Below are positions 1 through 7,501 of a DNA stretch of 21,565 nt, one piece after another. This stretch comes from Sphingobacteriaceae bacterium. GTDB taxonomy: Bacteria; Bacteroidota; Bacteroidia; B-17B0; Aurantibacillaceae. The notes under the pieces are model-generated. The model was not told the DNA's origin and did no database searches. It worked only from the letters and a program-made list of their open reading frames with translations. The stretch lies in NCBI GenBank assembly GCA_023251695.1, contig JAHEYE010000039.1, forward strand, positions 1 through 21,565, given 5' to 3'. The position numbers and the translations under genes are program-made. How positions within the stretch are numbered: the first letter of the stretch is position 1; every line of letters begins with the position of its first letter.

Positions 1-540
1 CTGTATGCTTACAATCATAATTTAGATACATCGGAAGAAAATTATAATAATATTATTTCAACACGTAATTACGACGACCGTTTAAATACTTTGAAAAATG
101 TACGCAAAGCAGGATTAACAGTTTGTTCGGGTGGAATTATCGGTATGGGAGAATCGAGTGAAGACCGGGTTGGCATGTTGTACACCTTAAGTTTATTACG
201 TCCACAACCTGAATCTGTACCCATTAATGCATTAGTACCTGTTGAAGGAACACCATTGGAAAATCAACCACCGGTTCCGATTTGGGATATGGTGCGTATG
301 ATTGCAACCACGCGTATAGTATTACCAAAAACAGCAGTGCGTTTATCGGCAGGCAGACAAGAAATGAGTTTGGAAGGACAAGCTTTGTGTTTTCTTGCCG
401 GTGCCAATTCGATTTTTGCGGGAGAAAAACTTTTAACGACTCCGAATCCTGATTTCAATCAAGACATGGAGATGTTTAAGTTATTGGGTTTAAATCCTAA
501 AAAAGCATTTGCAGATCAAGAAGTGATGCCTTTGTCATAA
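1..540 (+). CDS. bioB: Biotin synthase, C-terminal part (5' end outside window)
   Basis: BioB is a radical-SAM enzyme that inserts sulfur into dethiobiotin, the last step of biotin synthesis, in the cytosol. The open frame runs from base 1 with no start, so the N-terminal half carrying the CxxxCxxC radical-SAM cysteines is outside the window. Visible family motifs are YNHNLDTS (bases 10-33), VCSGGIIGMGE, which carries a cluster cysteine, ESVPINALVPVEGTPL, VRLSAGRQEM, which holds the arginine known to ligate the 2Fe-2S cluster, and AGANSIF followed by LLTTPNP near the end. The order matches E. coli BioB throughout. An in-frame TTG at base 91 is internal and is not a start. It is the first visible gene of the biotin operon, 31 bases before the WG-repeat gene. 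Identification is secure; only completeness is limited. Confidence 0.97.
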   Translation: MYAYNHNLDTSEENYNNIISTRNYDDRLNTLKNVRKAGLTVCSGGIIGMGESSEDRVGMLYTLSLLRPQPESVPINALVPVEGTPLENQPPVPIWDMVRMIATTRIVLPKTAVRLSAGRQEMSLEGQALCFLAGANSIFAGEKLLTTPNPDFNQDMEMFKLLGLNPKKAFADQEVMPLS

Positions 541-571
541 ACTTAAGGAAGACTTATTTAAAATTCAAATC

Positions 572-1036
572 ATGAAAAAAATAATTATTTGTTTATTCTT
601 GTTACCGCTGCTTAATTTATCGGCACAAAAGCAAGTATCCGCCCAGTACGACCATATTGGAAAATTTTTCTACGGTATGGCAATTGTTGAATCGAACGGT
701 AAAAAAGGAGCCATCGATTCTACAGGAAAAGAATTGATTAAACCGGAGTGGGACAATCTCACCGGATTCGGAAAAGACGGAATAGGCTACGCCCGTAAAA
801 ACGGGAAAGTAGGATTAATAAAAAGAGACGGCACTTTGCTTTTAGAGCCGAATTATGAACGCATAAGTGGCTTTCATAATGGGCGGGCCATAATTAACCA
901 GGGTATTTTTAAAGGTGTGGTTGATTTTAGCGGAAAAGTTATTATTGAACCTAAATACGAGCATCTGAAGTTTGAAGAAAGCGGATTGGTTCGTGCTCGT
1001 CAGGGTGGAAAAGAGGTTCTTTTAAAAGTTGATTAA
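572..1036 (+). CDS. Secreted WG-repeat protein inside the biotin operon
   Basis: The product is 154 residues. It starts with a signal peptide (two lysines, a hydrophobic core at about residues 4-16, and a cleavage site near SAQ at 17-19), so it should reach the periplasm or outer surface. The mature part is three WG/KWG-type repeats of about 30 residues (33-64, 68-97, 102-132) and a partial fourth (137-154). Each has a core like NGKxGxID..GKxLIxPxY. WG repeats are common in Bacteroidota and are thought to form beta-rich binding modules, but the substrate is unknown. The ATG at 572 follows bioB by 31 bases, and its stop lies just before the likely bioF start, so it is probably co-transcribed with the biotin genes. 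No biotin enzyme resembles it. A role in biotin metabolism would be inference from position only. Confidence 0.85.
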   Translation: MKKIIICLFLLPLLNLSAQKQVSAQYDHIGKFFYGMAIVESNGKKGAIDSTGKELIKPEWDNLTGFGKDGIGYARKNGKVGLIKRDGTLLLEPNYERISGFHNGRAIINQGIFKGVVDFSGKVIIEPKYEHLKFEESGLVRARQGGKEVLLKVD

Positions 1037-1046
1037 TAAAAAAGAA

Positions 1047-2156
1047 ATGAAAGGCCCTTTGCATTTGGTTCATTCCATTGAAGAACGGAAGCGCAAAGGG
1101 CTTTTCCGTTCTCTTAAGAGCAACTATCCGAAAACAGATTTCAGCAGCAACGATTATCTTGGCTTTTCCAAAAATGGTTTAATTGAGCAAAAAATAAAAA
1201 ATCTGGAACACTTTTCTTCGGGCTCAACAGGCTCACGTTTAATTTCCGGCAATTCTTTGTTTGTGGAGGAGCTTGAAAAAAAAATAGCAAAATTTCATTC
1301 GGCGGAAGCGGCTTTAATTTTTAATTCGGGTTATGATGCAAATGTAGGTTTGCTTTCATCAATTGCCGGTAAACGCGATCTGATTTTGTATGACGAATTA
1401 ATTCATGCTTCAATTCATGATGGTATCAGAATGGGCTATGCCAAATATTATAAGATAAAACATAACGACATTGAACATCTGAAACGCCTAATTGACCGGA
1501 ATAAAGATTTTGTGGACAATATTTTTGTGGTGGTGGAGAGTGTGTATTCAATGGATGGCGATAGCGCCAAGTTGAAAGAACTTTCTGAAATTTGTGATAG
1601 TAAAAAAATATTTTTAATTGTTGATGAAGCACATGCTGTAGGTGTTTTCGGGAAAAACGGCAAAGGGTTGTGTAATGAATTTGGTATTGAAGAAAAATGC
1701 TTCGCCCGACTTTATACTTACGGAAAAGCAATGGGTTGTCATGGTGCAGCTATTGTTGGCAGCAACGCATTGCGCGATTTTCTTATTAATTTCGCCCGTT
1801 CGTTTGTTTATTCTACTGCTTTACCTTTGCATAGTTTGCTGATGATAGAGGCGGCTTATGGTTTATTGAATGAAACAAAGCAGAATGTGCGGCTTAAAGA
1901 CAACATCAGCTACTTTAATTCACTAATTAAGGGCGATGATAAATTTATTCAAAGCAACAGCGCCATTCATTGCAGATTATTTCCGGGAAATCATAATGTC
2001 GACATAATTGAGTCCCAATTCAAAAAAAATGATATGTTTGTAAAAGGAATTAAGAGCCCGACCGTAAAGGAGGGGGCTGAGCGCGTTAGAATTTGTCTGC
2101 ACGCCTTTAATACCAAAGAAGAAATTAAAAAACTTGTAGATTTAATAAATGAATAG
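1047..2156 (+). CDS. bioF: 8-amino-7-oxononanoate synthase
   Basis: BioF condenses pimeloyl-ACP (or -CoA) with L-alanine, using PLP, to give 8-amino-7-oxononanoate (KAPA), the first ring-assembly step of biotin synthesis. Motifs are those of the alpha-oxoamine synthase family: SSNDYLGF near the N terminus, GSTGSRLISGN, the DEAHAVGVFG block that holds the PLP aspartate, and YTYGKAMGCHGAA with the PLP lysine (about residue 227 from this start). The ATG at 1047 is chosen, giving 369 residues. An in-frame TTG at 1029 would add six residues and overlap the upstream gene by 8 bases. The stop overlaps the bioD start by 8 bases, a sign of translational coupling. Because the sequence is close to other oxoamine synthases such as glycine C-acetyltransferase and serine palmitoyltransferase, the bioD-bioA context decides the name. 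Confidence 0.94.
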   Translation: MKGPLHLVHSIEERKRKGLFRSLKSNYPKTDFSSNDYLGFSKNGLIEQKIKNLEHFSSGSTGSRLISGNSLFVEELEKKIAKFHSAEAALIFNSGYDANVGLLSSIAGKRDLILYDELIHASIHDGIRMGYAKYYKIKHNDIEHLKRLIDRNKDFVDNIFVVVESVYSMDGDSAKLKELSEICDSKKIFLIVDEAHAVGVFGKNGKGLCNEFGIEEKCFARLYTYGKAMGCHGAAIVGSNALRDFLINFARSFVYSTALPLHSLLMIEAAYGLLNETKQNVRLKDNISYFNSLIKGDDKFIQSNSAIHCRLFPGNHNVDIIESQFKKNDMFVKGIKSPTVKEGAERVRICLHAFNTKEEIKKLVDLINE

Positions 2157-2766
2157 ATTTTTTATAACCGGAATTGGCACAAACGTAGGGAAAACCCTGG
2201 TTTCAGCAATATTGTGTGAAGCCATGCAGGCCGATTACTGGAAACCTATTCAATGTGGAATTGAGGAAGGAAGAGATAAAGATATCGTAAAGAAGTTACT
2301 CAGCAATAGCAAAAGTGTTTGTCATGATGAAACTTATTTACTAAAAGAGCCAGCTTCGCCAAATATAGCTGCAAAAAAGGAAGGAATAAAGATTACCATG
2401 GATAGTTTATCACTTCCGCAAACCTTAAATAAAATTTGTATTGAAGGTGCCGGCGGACCAATGGTACCCATTAATGATTCGTATTTCGTTATAGATATTG
2501 CTAAACAAAATGGTTTAGCGGTGGTGTTGGTAATTGATTCTTATTTGGGTTGCATCAATCATTCTTTATTGTGCATTGATTATTTGTTAAATAATAATTA
2601 TAAGCTCCACGGTTTAATTTTAAACGGAAATTTCGATGAAGAAGTAAAAAACTCCATTATCAATTACAAACGTATTCCTGTTCTGGGGGAAATCCCAAAA
2701 GTTGAAAATCCTGACAAGAAATTTGTGCGGGAACAAGCCTCCAACTTAGATATTTCTTTGTTGTAA
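2149..2766 (+). CDS. bioD: Dethiobiotin synthetase
   Basis: BioD uses ATP and CO2 to close the ureido ring of 7,8-diaminononanoate, giving dethiobiotin. The 205-residue product has the P-loop GIGTNVGKT (residues 8-16), the KPIQCG segment, the EGAGGPMVPI motif that contacts substrate and Mg, and a DSYLGCINHSLL block equivalent to the GCINH segment of known BioD. Length is slightly short of E. coli BioD (about 225) but all the core motifs are present. The ATG overlaps the bioF end by 8 bases and the stop overlaps the bioA ATG by one base (TAATG), so the three genes are very probably translated from one message. Confidence 0.95.
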   Translation: MNRFFITGIGTNVGKTLVSAILCEAMQADYWKPIQCGIEEGRDKDIVKKLLSNSKSVCHDETYLLKEPASPNIAAKKEGIKITMDSLSLPQTLNKICIEGAGGPMVPINDSYFVIDIAKQNGLAVVLVIDSYLGCINHSLLCIDYLLNNNYKLHGLILNGNFDEEVKNSIINYKRIPVLGEIPKVENPDKKFVREQASNLDISLL

Positions 2767-4037
2767 TGAGTATTTTAGAAAAAGATAAAGAATTTGTCTG
2801 GCACCCTTTTACACATTTAAAATCAGAAGGCGAAAACATTTGTATCGAAAGAGCAGAAGGTTCTTATTACTACGACGATAAAGGCAATAAATACATTGAT
2901 GCTATTTCGAGCTGGTGGGTTAATTTGCACGGACATTCGCATCCACACATAAATCTTAAACTGGTACAGCAGATACAAAAATTCGAACACACCATGTTCA
3001 GTGGTTTTACCCATCAACCGGCAGTTGAATTGGCCGAACGTTTATTAAAGCACCTTCCCAAAAACCAAAACAAAATATTTTACTCCGACAACGGCTCCAC
3101 AGCAGTTGAAGTAGCTTTAAAAATGGCATTGCAGTTTTGGGAGAATAAAGGCGAAAGCAAACCTCTTTTCATTGCTTTTGAAAATGCTTATCATGGTGAT
3201 ACATTCGGTGGCATGAGCGTTGGTGAGAGAAATGTATTTAATAATGCTTTCGAAAAATTATTATTCGAAGTGGTGCATATTCCTCTTCCTAATGCTGAAA
3301 ATATCGGGCGACTCGAAACCGAATTGCAGACTCTTGTAAAAAATCATTCAGTTGCGGCTTTTATTTTTGAACCACTGGTTCAGGGCGCAGGCGGGATGCA
3401 AATGTACGAGGCAAAATATCTTGATAAGTTAATTCAAATATGCAATAAGAATAAGGTAATTACCATTGCCGATGAAGTAATGACCGGTTTTGGTCGCACC
3501 GGAAAATTCTTCGCCTCTGATTATTTACAAAACAAACCTGATATTATTTGTTTGTCGAAAGGTTTAACCGGGGGTTATATGCCTTTAGGTGTTACCAGTT
3601 GTTCGCAATTTATTTATGATGCTTTTGTGAGTGACGACAAGAAAAAGACTTTCTTTCACGGTCATAGTTACACCGGAAACCCAATAGCTTGTACTGCAGC
3701 ATTAGCAAGTATGGATTTAATGGAGGAAAAAAGAACCTGGATTGGAATTGACCGTATTATAAAAAAACACGAATTCTTTTTAAGTAAAATTAAATCTCAT
3801 AAAGCCATAAAAAATGTCAGACAAACAGGAACTATTCTGGCGATTGAACTAAACACAACAGAGCACAGTCATTATTTAAATAACGCCTCTGAAAAAATAG
3901 CAGAATACTTTTTGAAACACGGAATTTTAATCCGCCCCTTAGGAAATGTATTTTATATTTTACCACCGTACTGTATCAGTTTCGGTGATTTGGATTTTAT
4001 GTACACAAGAATTGAAGAATTTCTCGCAATGTCTTAA
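2766..4037 (+). CDS. bioA: Adenosylmethionine-8-amino-7-oxononanoate aminotransferase
   Basis: BioA is a PLP aminotransferase that converts KAPA to 7,8-diaminononanoate (DAPA) using S-adenosylmethionine as the amino donor. The 423-residue product has the DAPA-aminotransferase start VWHPFTHL (11-18), the SSWWVNLHGHSHP block (48-60), DNGSTAVEVALKMA, AYHGDTFGGMSVGER, the PLP aspartate in ADEVMTGFGRTG (D236) and the Schiff-base lysine in CLSKGLTGG (K265). The WHPFT motif and the twin tryptophans separate it from ornithine or GABA aminotransferases. It ends the operon: its TAA overlaps the stop codon of the convergent membrane-protein gene, so no terminator fits between them. bioC and bioH-type genes for pimelate synthesis are not in this window. 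Confidence 0.96.
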   Translation: MSILEKDKEFVWHPFTHLKSEGENICIERAEGSYYYDDKGNKYIDAISSWWVNLHGHSHPHINLKLVQQIQKFEHTMFSGFTHQPAVELAERLLKHLPKNQNKIFYSDNGSTAVEVALKMALQFWENKGESKPLFIAFENAYHGDTFGGMSVGERNVFNNAFEKLLFEVVHIPLPNAENIGRLETELQTLVKNHSVAAFIFEPLVQGAGGMQMYEAKYLDKLIQICNKNKVITIADEVMTGFGRTGKFFASDYLQNKPDIICLSKGLTGGYMPLGVTSCSQFIYDAFVSDDKKKTFFHGHSYTGNPIACTAALASMDLMEEKRTWIGIDRIIKKHEFFLSKIKSHKAIKNVRQTGTILAIELNTTEHSHYLNNASEKIAEYFLKHGILIRPLGNVFYILPPYCISFGDLDFMYTRIEEFLAMS

Positions 4038-5647
4038 TTCCTTTTTCTCAGTTGGTAAAGGTGAACAGCGTTCTTCGAAAACGCCAAGTCATAATGTTTG
4101 TTGACTAGGGTAGTTACAATGCTTAAGCATTTATTATTTTTTTCTTCATCGAAAATAAAAATGTAGTCGGCTGGATATTCGACTTTACTTACTTTCCCGG
4201 ATTTCCATTTTAAGCAATGGGTATTATCCAAAGTATCTATTTTTAGTATTGGTAAATTGTTTTCTTGCCATATTACTGGGAAGTAGCGCGTTTCTGCTTC
4301 ATAGTTTTCCATTACCAAAACCGATTTTTCAGCTGCTATATAATTGGAAAAATGTTTAGCCTGCCAGCTTAAACCAGGATTAAAAATAGGCAACACTACA
4401 GTTTCTGGCTTTATTAAATGACTTGCACTTATTACATCCTTCATATCTTGGTTAAGTCTGTTTTGTACCTTTTCTTTTTTGAAAAGTAAAATGGAGTGCA
4501 AAACAAGTATGGCAGTTATTATAGGAATTCCTATTTTCGAATTGATTTTATGAGTTGCAATTAAAAGAATCACGAAAAAAAAGGCAAATAAAACAAATCT
4601 ATCTGTAATATAACCCCCATGTCCGTCTTCATTAGGTTGGGTATAGGACAAATAAACGAGAGTGAAAAATAGAAGTAGAAAAACATCTTGTTTTAAAAAG
4701 AAATTTTTGACGCTTAGTTTTCCAGACTTTCTGAAATCAGAAATACGAAGCCATGCTACAGATAGTCCCAAAACTGCAATCAGCACAAAAATGAGTTTAC
4801 AATATAAATTTTCATCTTCACCATAAGCTTGTAAAGGCCCCGCGTTGGTAAAGAACCAATTAATTTCTGAAGTTGTTAAAAATGTCTTGGTGTCTAAAGG
4901 TGGTCTCTTAATAAAATATTCAGCGGTTAAAAAAATAAAAATACTTGCAGGTAAAATAAGGTTTATTATTCTTGAAACAAGCCATTTATAGATACTTTCT
5001 TTTTTTAGAACCAAAAGAACAATGAATTCAACCATTGAATTAGTGAAAAAGAAAATTAGGCTGAGTGTAAAAGTAAAAATATGGGAAAAATAGCTCAGCC
5101 CCAGTACTAAGAAAAAAAGCGCTGCCAATCTTAGGTTTGGTTTATTTTCAAACTTTAAAAAAATTAGAATGCTTAAAAGACAAAATACTATGCCAATTGT
5201 GAAATTAAAAAAACCCATATAAAGGAGTGAGAAGTGTGTAAAGGGAAAAATAGCATAGCTTAAATAGCTGCTTTCATGGTTAAAAACCTGAACAATTTTC
5301 CTGAATAAAATAGGCGTAAGCACCAAATGAATAAGTAGTAACGCTTTTTCAGCACACGAAAAAGTGAAGATTTTCTTGAAAACTATAAATAGACAGTAAC
5401 TAAAACTGTTTGGAAGTAGTTCTTTATTAAGTTCGTAAAACTGATGGTAATAGCTTTTGTCGTTAAACAATAATTGATTAATAATATTGGCATTATAGTT
5501 ATGCGAGCCGCCGTCTAAAGTTACAAAGTACTTATTGGAGAAAAGAATTAAGACATTTAAAAATAGAAGAATATAGAATAGCATATTTTCCGTAATAAGA
5601 AAGCTATCTTGACGTACCTCAATTTTATTTTTAGAAAAATTATTCAA
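4034..5647 (-). CDS. Multi-pass membrane protein, possibly GT-C-like glycosyltransferase
   Basis: The product is 537 residues with roughly ten or more hydrophobic segments, starting with one at about 22-36, followed by a short stretch FVTLDGGSHNYNANI (41-55). An acidic residue in the first extracytoplasmic loop after helix 1, here D45, is the usual catalytic position in GT-C enzymes that use lipid-linked sugar donors. The overall layout (many helices, then a soluble C-terminal domain of about 130 residues) also fits that fold. I do not recognise a specific family, so the sugar-transfer role is inference. It lies 25 bases after the thioesterase gene on the same strand, and its stop overlaps that of bioA. 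The reading frame looks more A+T-rich than the genes around it, which could mean later acquisition; no composition was computed. Confidence 0.8.
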   Translation of the reverse strand: MNNFSKNKIEVRQDSFLITENMLFYILLFLNVLILFSNKYFVTLDGGSHNYNANIINQLLFNDKSYYHQFYELNKELLPNSFSYCLFIVFKKIFTFSCAEKALLLIHLVLTPILFRKIVQVFNHESSYLSYAIFPFTHFSLLYMGFFNFTIGIVFCLLSILIFLKFENKPNLRLAALFFLVLGLSYFSHIFTFTLSLIFFFTNSMVEFIVLLVLKKESIYKWLVSRIINLILPASIFIFLTAEYFIKRPPLDTKTFLTTSEINWFFTNAGPLQAYGEDENLYCKLIFVLIAVLGLSVAWLRISDFRKSGKLSVKNFFLKQDVFLLLFFTLVYLSYTQPNEDGHGGYITDRFVLFAFFFVILLIATHKINSKIGIPIITAILVLHSILLFKKEKVQNRLNQDMKDVISASHLIKPETVVLPIFNPGLSWQAKHFSNYIAAEKSVLVMENYEAETRYFPVIWQENNLPILKIDTLDNTHCLKWKSGKVSKVEYPADYIFIFDEEKNNKCLSIVTTLVNKHYDLAFSKNAVHLYQLRKRN

Positions 5648-5672
5648 AAATTGGTTTTTCTATTTAACCATA

Positions 5673-6107
5673 CTAACTAAACTTATTCTTAGGAACAATG
5701 GTGCAGGTAAACCTGCTCACACAAACCAACTCATTTTCTTCATTATAAATTTTAATATCCCAAACTTGATTTTTCCCGGTGATGTGAATGGGGCTGCAAA
5801 TACCCGTTACAATTCCTTTTGTAACAGCTTTAACATGATTGGCGTTAATTTCAATTCCAACACCAATAAATAAATCGCGATTTACTACGCACCAACTGGC
5901 AACGCTTCCTAAAGTTTCAGCTAAAGCTACGGAAGCGCCCCCATGAAGCAATCCAAAAGGCTGCTTGGTCCGGTTATCAACCGGCATAGAAGCTTTCAGG
6001 TAGTTTTCGCCTATTTCGGTAAAGGTAATATTCAGGTGTTCGCCCATTGTGCCCTCGTTTAAAGCGTTGATGTGGGTAAGGTTAGGGGTATTATGCCAAA
6101 TGCTCAT
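5673..6107 (-). CDS. menI: Hotdog-fold acyl-CoA thioesterase, MenI/YdiI-like
   Basis: This 144-residue protein matches E. coli YdiI/MenI along most of its length. Shared blocks are the MPVDNRTKQPFGLLHGGASVALAE region (41-64) with the HGG turn at 55-57 and the catalytic glutamate at E64, then GSVASW, GVGIEINANHVK and the closing SRFT. YdiI hydrolyses 1,4-dihydroxy-2-naphthoyl-CoA in menaquinone synthesis and also acts on other aryl and acyl-CoAs. Menaquinone is the usual quinone of Bacteroidota, so this role fits. No other men gene is present here, so a broader thioesterase role (PaaI-like) remains possible and the symbol is tentative. It is divergent from the thiol peroxidase gene across 75 bases and leads into the membrane-protein gene. 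Confidence 0.85.
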   Translation of the reverse strand: MSIWHNTPNLTHINALNEGTMGEHLNITFTEIGENYLKASMPVDNRTKQPFGLLHGGASVALAETLGSVASWCVVNRDLFIGVGIEINANHVKAVTKGIVTGICSPIHITGKNQVWDIKIYNEENELVCVSRFTCTIVPKNKFS

Positions 6108-6114
6108 ATTTAAC

Positions 6115-6122
6115 TAACTTTG
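6115..6122 (+). promoter_or_regulatory. Candidate Bacteroidota -7 box upstream of thiol peroxidase
   Basis: TAACTTTG matches the Bacteroidota sigma-A -7 consensus TAnnTTTG, in the divergent spacer, 60 bases before the peroxidase ATG. No clear -33 TTTG is seen at the expected distance, and the motif can occur by chance in A+T-rich DNA. Confidence 0.25.
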
Positions 6123-6167
6123 TGTAAGTCCGAAATTAGTAAAATTTCCTAATTTAGTCTAACGTTT

Positions 6168-6175
6168 CAAAAGTA
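6168..6175 (-). promoter_or_regulatory. Candidate Bacteroidota -7 box upstream of thioesterase
   Basis: On the minus strand this reads TACTTTTG, a TAnnTTTG match 60 bases upstream of the thioesterase start and facing the opposite way to the candidate at 6115. The pair would make a divergent promoter region. No -33 element is recognisable. Confidence 0.25.
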
Positions 6176-6182
6176 TTTAGCC

Positions 6183-6746
6183 ATGAAAAAACTCACCATT
6201 TTAATTTTAATTATGCTGTTTGGTTTATCGTTTATATTCAAGAAAAAAAGTAGCGGTCCGTTACCGAGTATTCATTCGTTTAAAGTGAAAACTATCGATG
6301 GACAGGATTTTGATTTCAGCACTTTAAAAGGAAAAAAAGTATTGATTGTCAATACTGCCAGTGAATGTGGTTTGACACCGCAGTACAAACTGTTGGAAGA
6401 AGTGTTTGAAAAGTATAAAGACAAAAATTTCACCATCGTGGGTTTTCCTGCAAACAACTTCGGCTCACAGGAACCCGGTTCAAATACTGAGATAAAGGCG
6501 TTTTGTACAAAAAATTATGGTGTAACTTTTCAGATGATGGAAAAAGTATCTGTGAAGGGTGATGATATGTGTGATGTTTATAAGTGGCTTACACAAAAAG
6601 ATAAAAACGGGGTGGGCAGTAGTATCGTAAAATGGAATTTTCAAAAATACATGATTGATGAAGAAGGGCATTTGGTAGATAGTGTGTCGCCTGGAAAAAA
6701 ACCGAATTGTGATAAAATTATTAATTGGATAGAAGGCAAAAAGTAA
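6183..6746 (+). CDS. Exported thiol peroxidase of the glutathione-peroxidase family
   Basis: The enzyme reduces hydrogen or lipid peroxides with thiols. The 187-residue protein starts with a hydrophobic signal or anchor (residues 4-19, flanked by lysines) and so probably acts outside the cytoplasm. The peroxidatic cysteine is C62 in NTASECGLTPQY, a Cys in place of selenocysteine. The rest of the catalytic tetrad is Q96 (FGSQEPG), W151 and N152 (VKWNFQKY). C108 in FCTKNYG sits where the resolving cysteine of thioredoxin-dependent GPx enzymes is found, so thioredoxin-like reductants are more likely than glutathione. The usual FPCNQF cysteine is replaced (FPANNF, A90); that position is dispensable in characterised plant enzymes. 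It is followed after 30 bases by bshB1, linking two thiol-redox genes. Confidence 0.92.
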   Translation: MKKLTILILIMLFGLSFIFKKKSSGPLPSIHSFKVKTIDGQDFDFSTLKGKKVLIVNTASECGLTPQYKLLEEVFEKYKDKNFTIVGFPANNFGSQEPGSNTEIKAFCTKNYGVTFQMMEKVSVKGDDMCDVYKWLTQKDKNGVGSSIVKWNFQKYMIDEEGHLVDSVSPGKKPNCDKIINWIEGKK

Positions 6747-6776
6747 GCAGTAGGCAGAAAGCAGTAAATAGTAGTT
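6742..6776 (+). repeat. Five-unit degenerate heptamer array between peroxidase gene and bshB1
   Basis: The whole spacer reads as five 7-base units in tandem: 6742-6748 (AGTAAGC), 6749-6755 (AGTAGGC), 6756-6762 (AGAAAGC), 6763-6769 (AGTAAAT) and 6770-6776 (AGTAGTT). It starts over the peroxidase stop codon and ends at the bshB1 ATG. A second array with the same AGT, AGT, AGA, AGT, AGT order lies at 12122-12156 on the other strand. It resembles short tandemly repeated heptanucleotide elements known from other bacteria. Function is unknown. Confidence 0.7.
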
Positions 6777-7493
6777 ATGAAAATAGATATTTTAGCCATA
6801 GGAGTTCACCCGGATGATGTTGAATTATCTTGCGCGGGAACAATTTTAAAACATATTGCTTTAAAGAAAAAAGTTGGTATTCTGGATTTAACGCGTGGTG
6901 AATTGGGAACGCGCGGCACAGCTGAAATCAGAACTAAAGAAGCAAAGAAAGCGGCAAAAATATTGGGCGTTTCTTTCCGTGAACAATTAAATATGGCGGA
7001 TGGGTTTTTCAGGAACAATGAAAAATTTCAATTGGAAATCATTGAAAAAATCCGACAATATCAACCTGAGATTGTTTTATGTAATGCGGTTAGTGATCGT
7101 CATCCCGACCATGGCCGTTCTGCAAAATTAGTAAGCGATGCGTGTTTTTACAGTGGTTTGATGAAAATTGAGACGCTGCACGCAAAGAAAAAACAACAGG
7201 CATGGCGACCAAAAGCAGTTTACCATTATATTCAGGATAATTTTATTCATCCGGATTTTGTGATAGATATTACAAAGTACATGGATAAAAAAATGGAAGC
7301 AATCTCTGCTTTCGAATCACAATTCTATAATCCAAATTCCAAAGAACCAAAAACTGCTATTTCAGGAGAGGATTTTTTTGAACTAGTTAAAGCTAAAAGT
7401 ATGATTTTTGGCAGAAGTATCGGTGTACGTTACGCTGAAGGTTTTACAGCTGACAGAACCATCGGGGTTAATTCATTATTTCATCTTGTATAA
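6777..7493 (+). CDS. bshB1: Bacillithiol biosynthesis deacetylase
   Basis: BshB1 is a zinc-dependent deacetylase (PIG-L/LmbE superfamily) that removes acetate from N-acetylglucosaminyl-malate, the second step of bacillithiol synthesis. The 238-residue product has the N-terminal GVHPDDVE motif with metal ligands H11 and D14 and the catalytic D13, then the TRGELGTRG substrate loop (39-47) and the SDRHPDHGR motif (106-114), where H112 is the third metal ligand. Length and motifs fit BshB1 better than mycothiol conjugate amidases. bshA and bshC are not in this window; Bacteroidota often keep them apart. It sits after the peroxidase gene with a repeat-filled spacer, and 8 bases before the response regulator, suggesting one transcript. 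Confidence 0.9.
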   Translation: MKIDILAIGVHPDDVELSCAGTILKHIALKKKVGILDLTRGELGTRGTAEIRTKEAKKAAKILGVSFREQLNMADGFFRNNEKFQLEIIEKIRQYQPEIVLCNAVSDRHPDHGRSAKLVSDACFYSGLMKIETLHAKKKQQAWRPKAVYHYIQDNFIHPDFVIDITKYMDKKMEAISAFESQFYNPNSKEPKTAISGEDFFELVKAKSMIFGRSIGVRYAEGFTADRTIGVNSLFHLV

Positions 7494-7501
7494 ACGCTTC
7501 T

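Noticed and set aside
90..540. An independent gene starting at the TTG at base 91
   Set aside because: The frame is open from base 1 and the residues before it match BioB, so this is the interior of bioB.
1029..1046. TTG start of bioF at 1029
   Set aside because: It adds six non-conserved residues and overlaps the WG gene; the ATG at 1047 leaves a normal N terminus.
1426..1731. Minus-strand frames opposite bioF
   Set aside because: They are antisense to conserved PLP-enzyme codons and encode low-complexity products with no domain.
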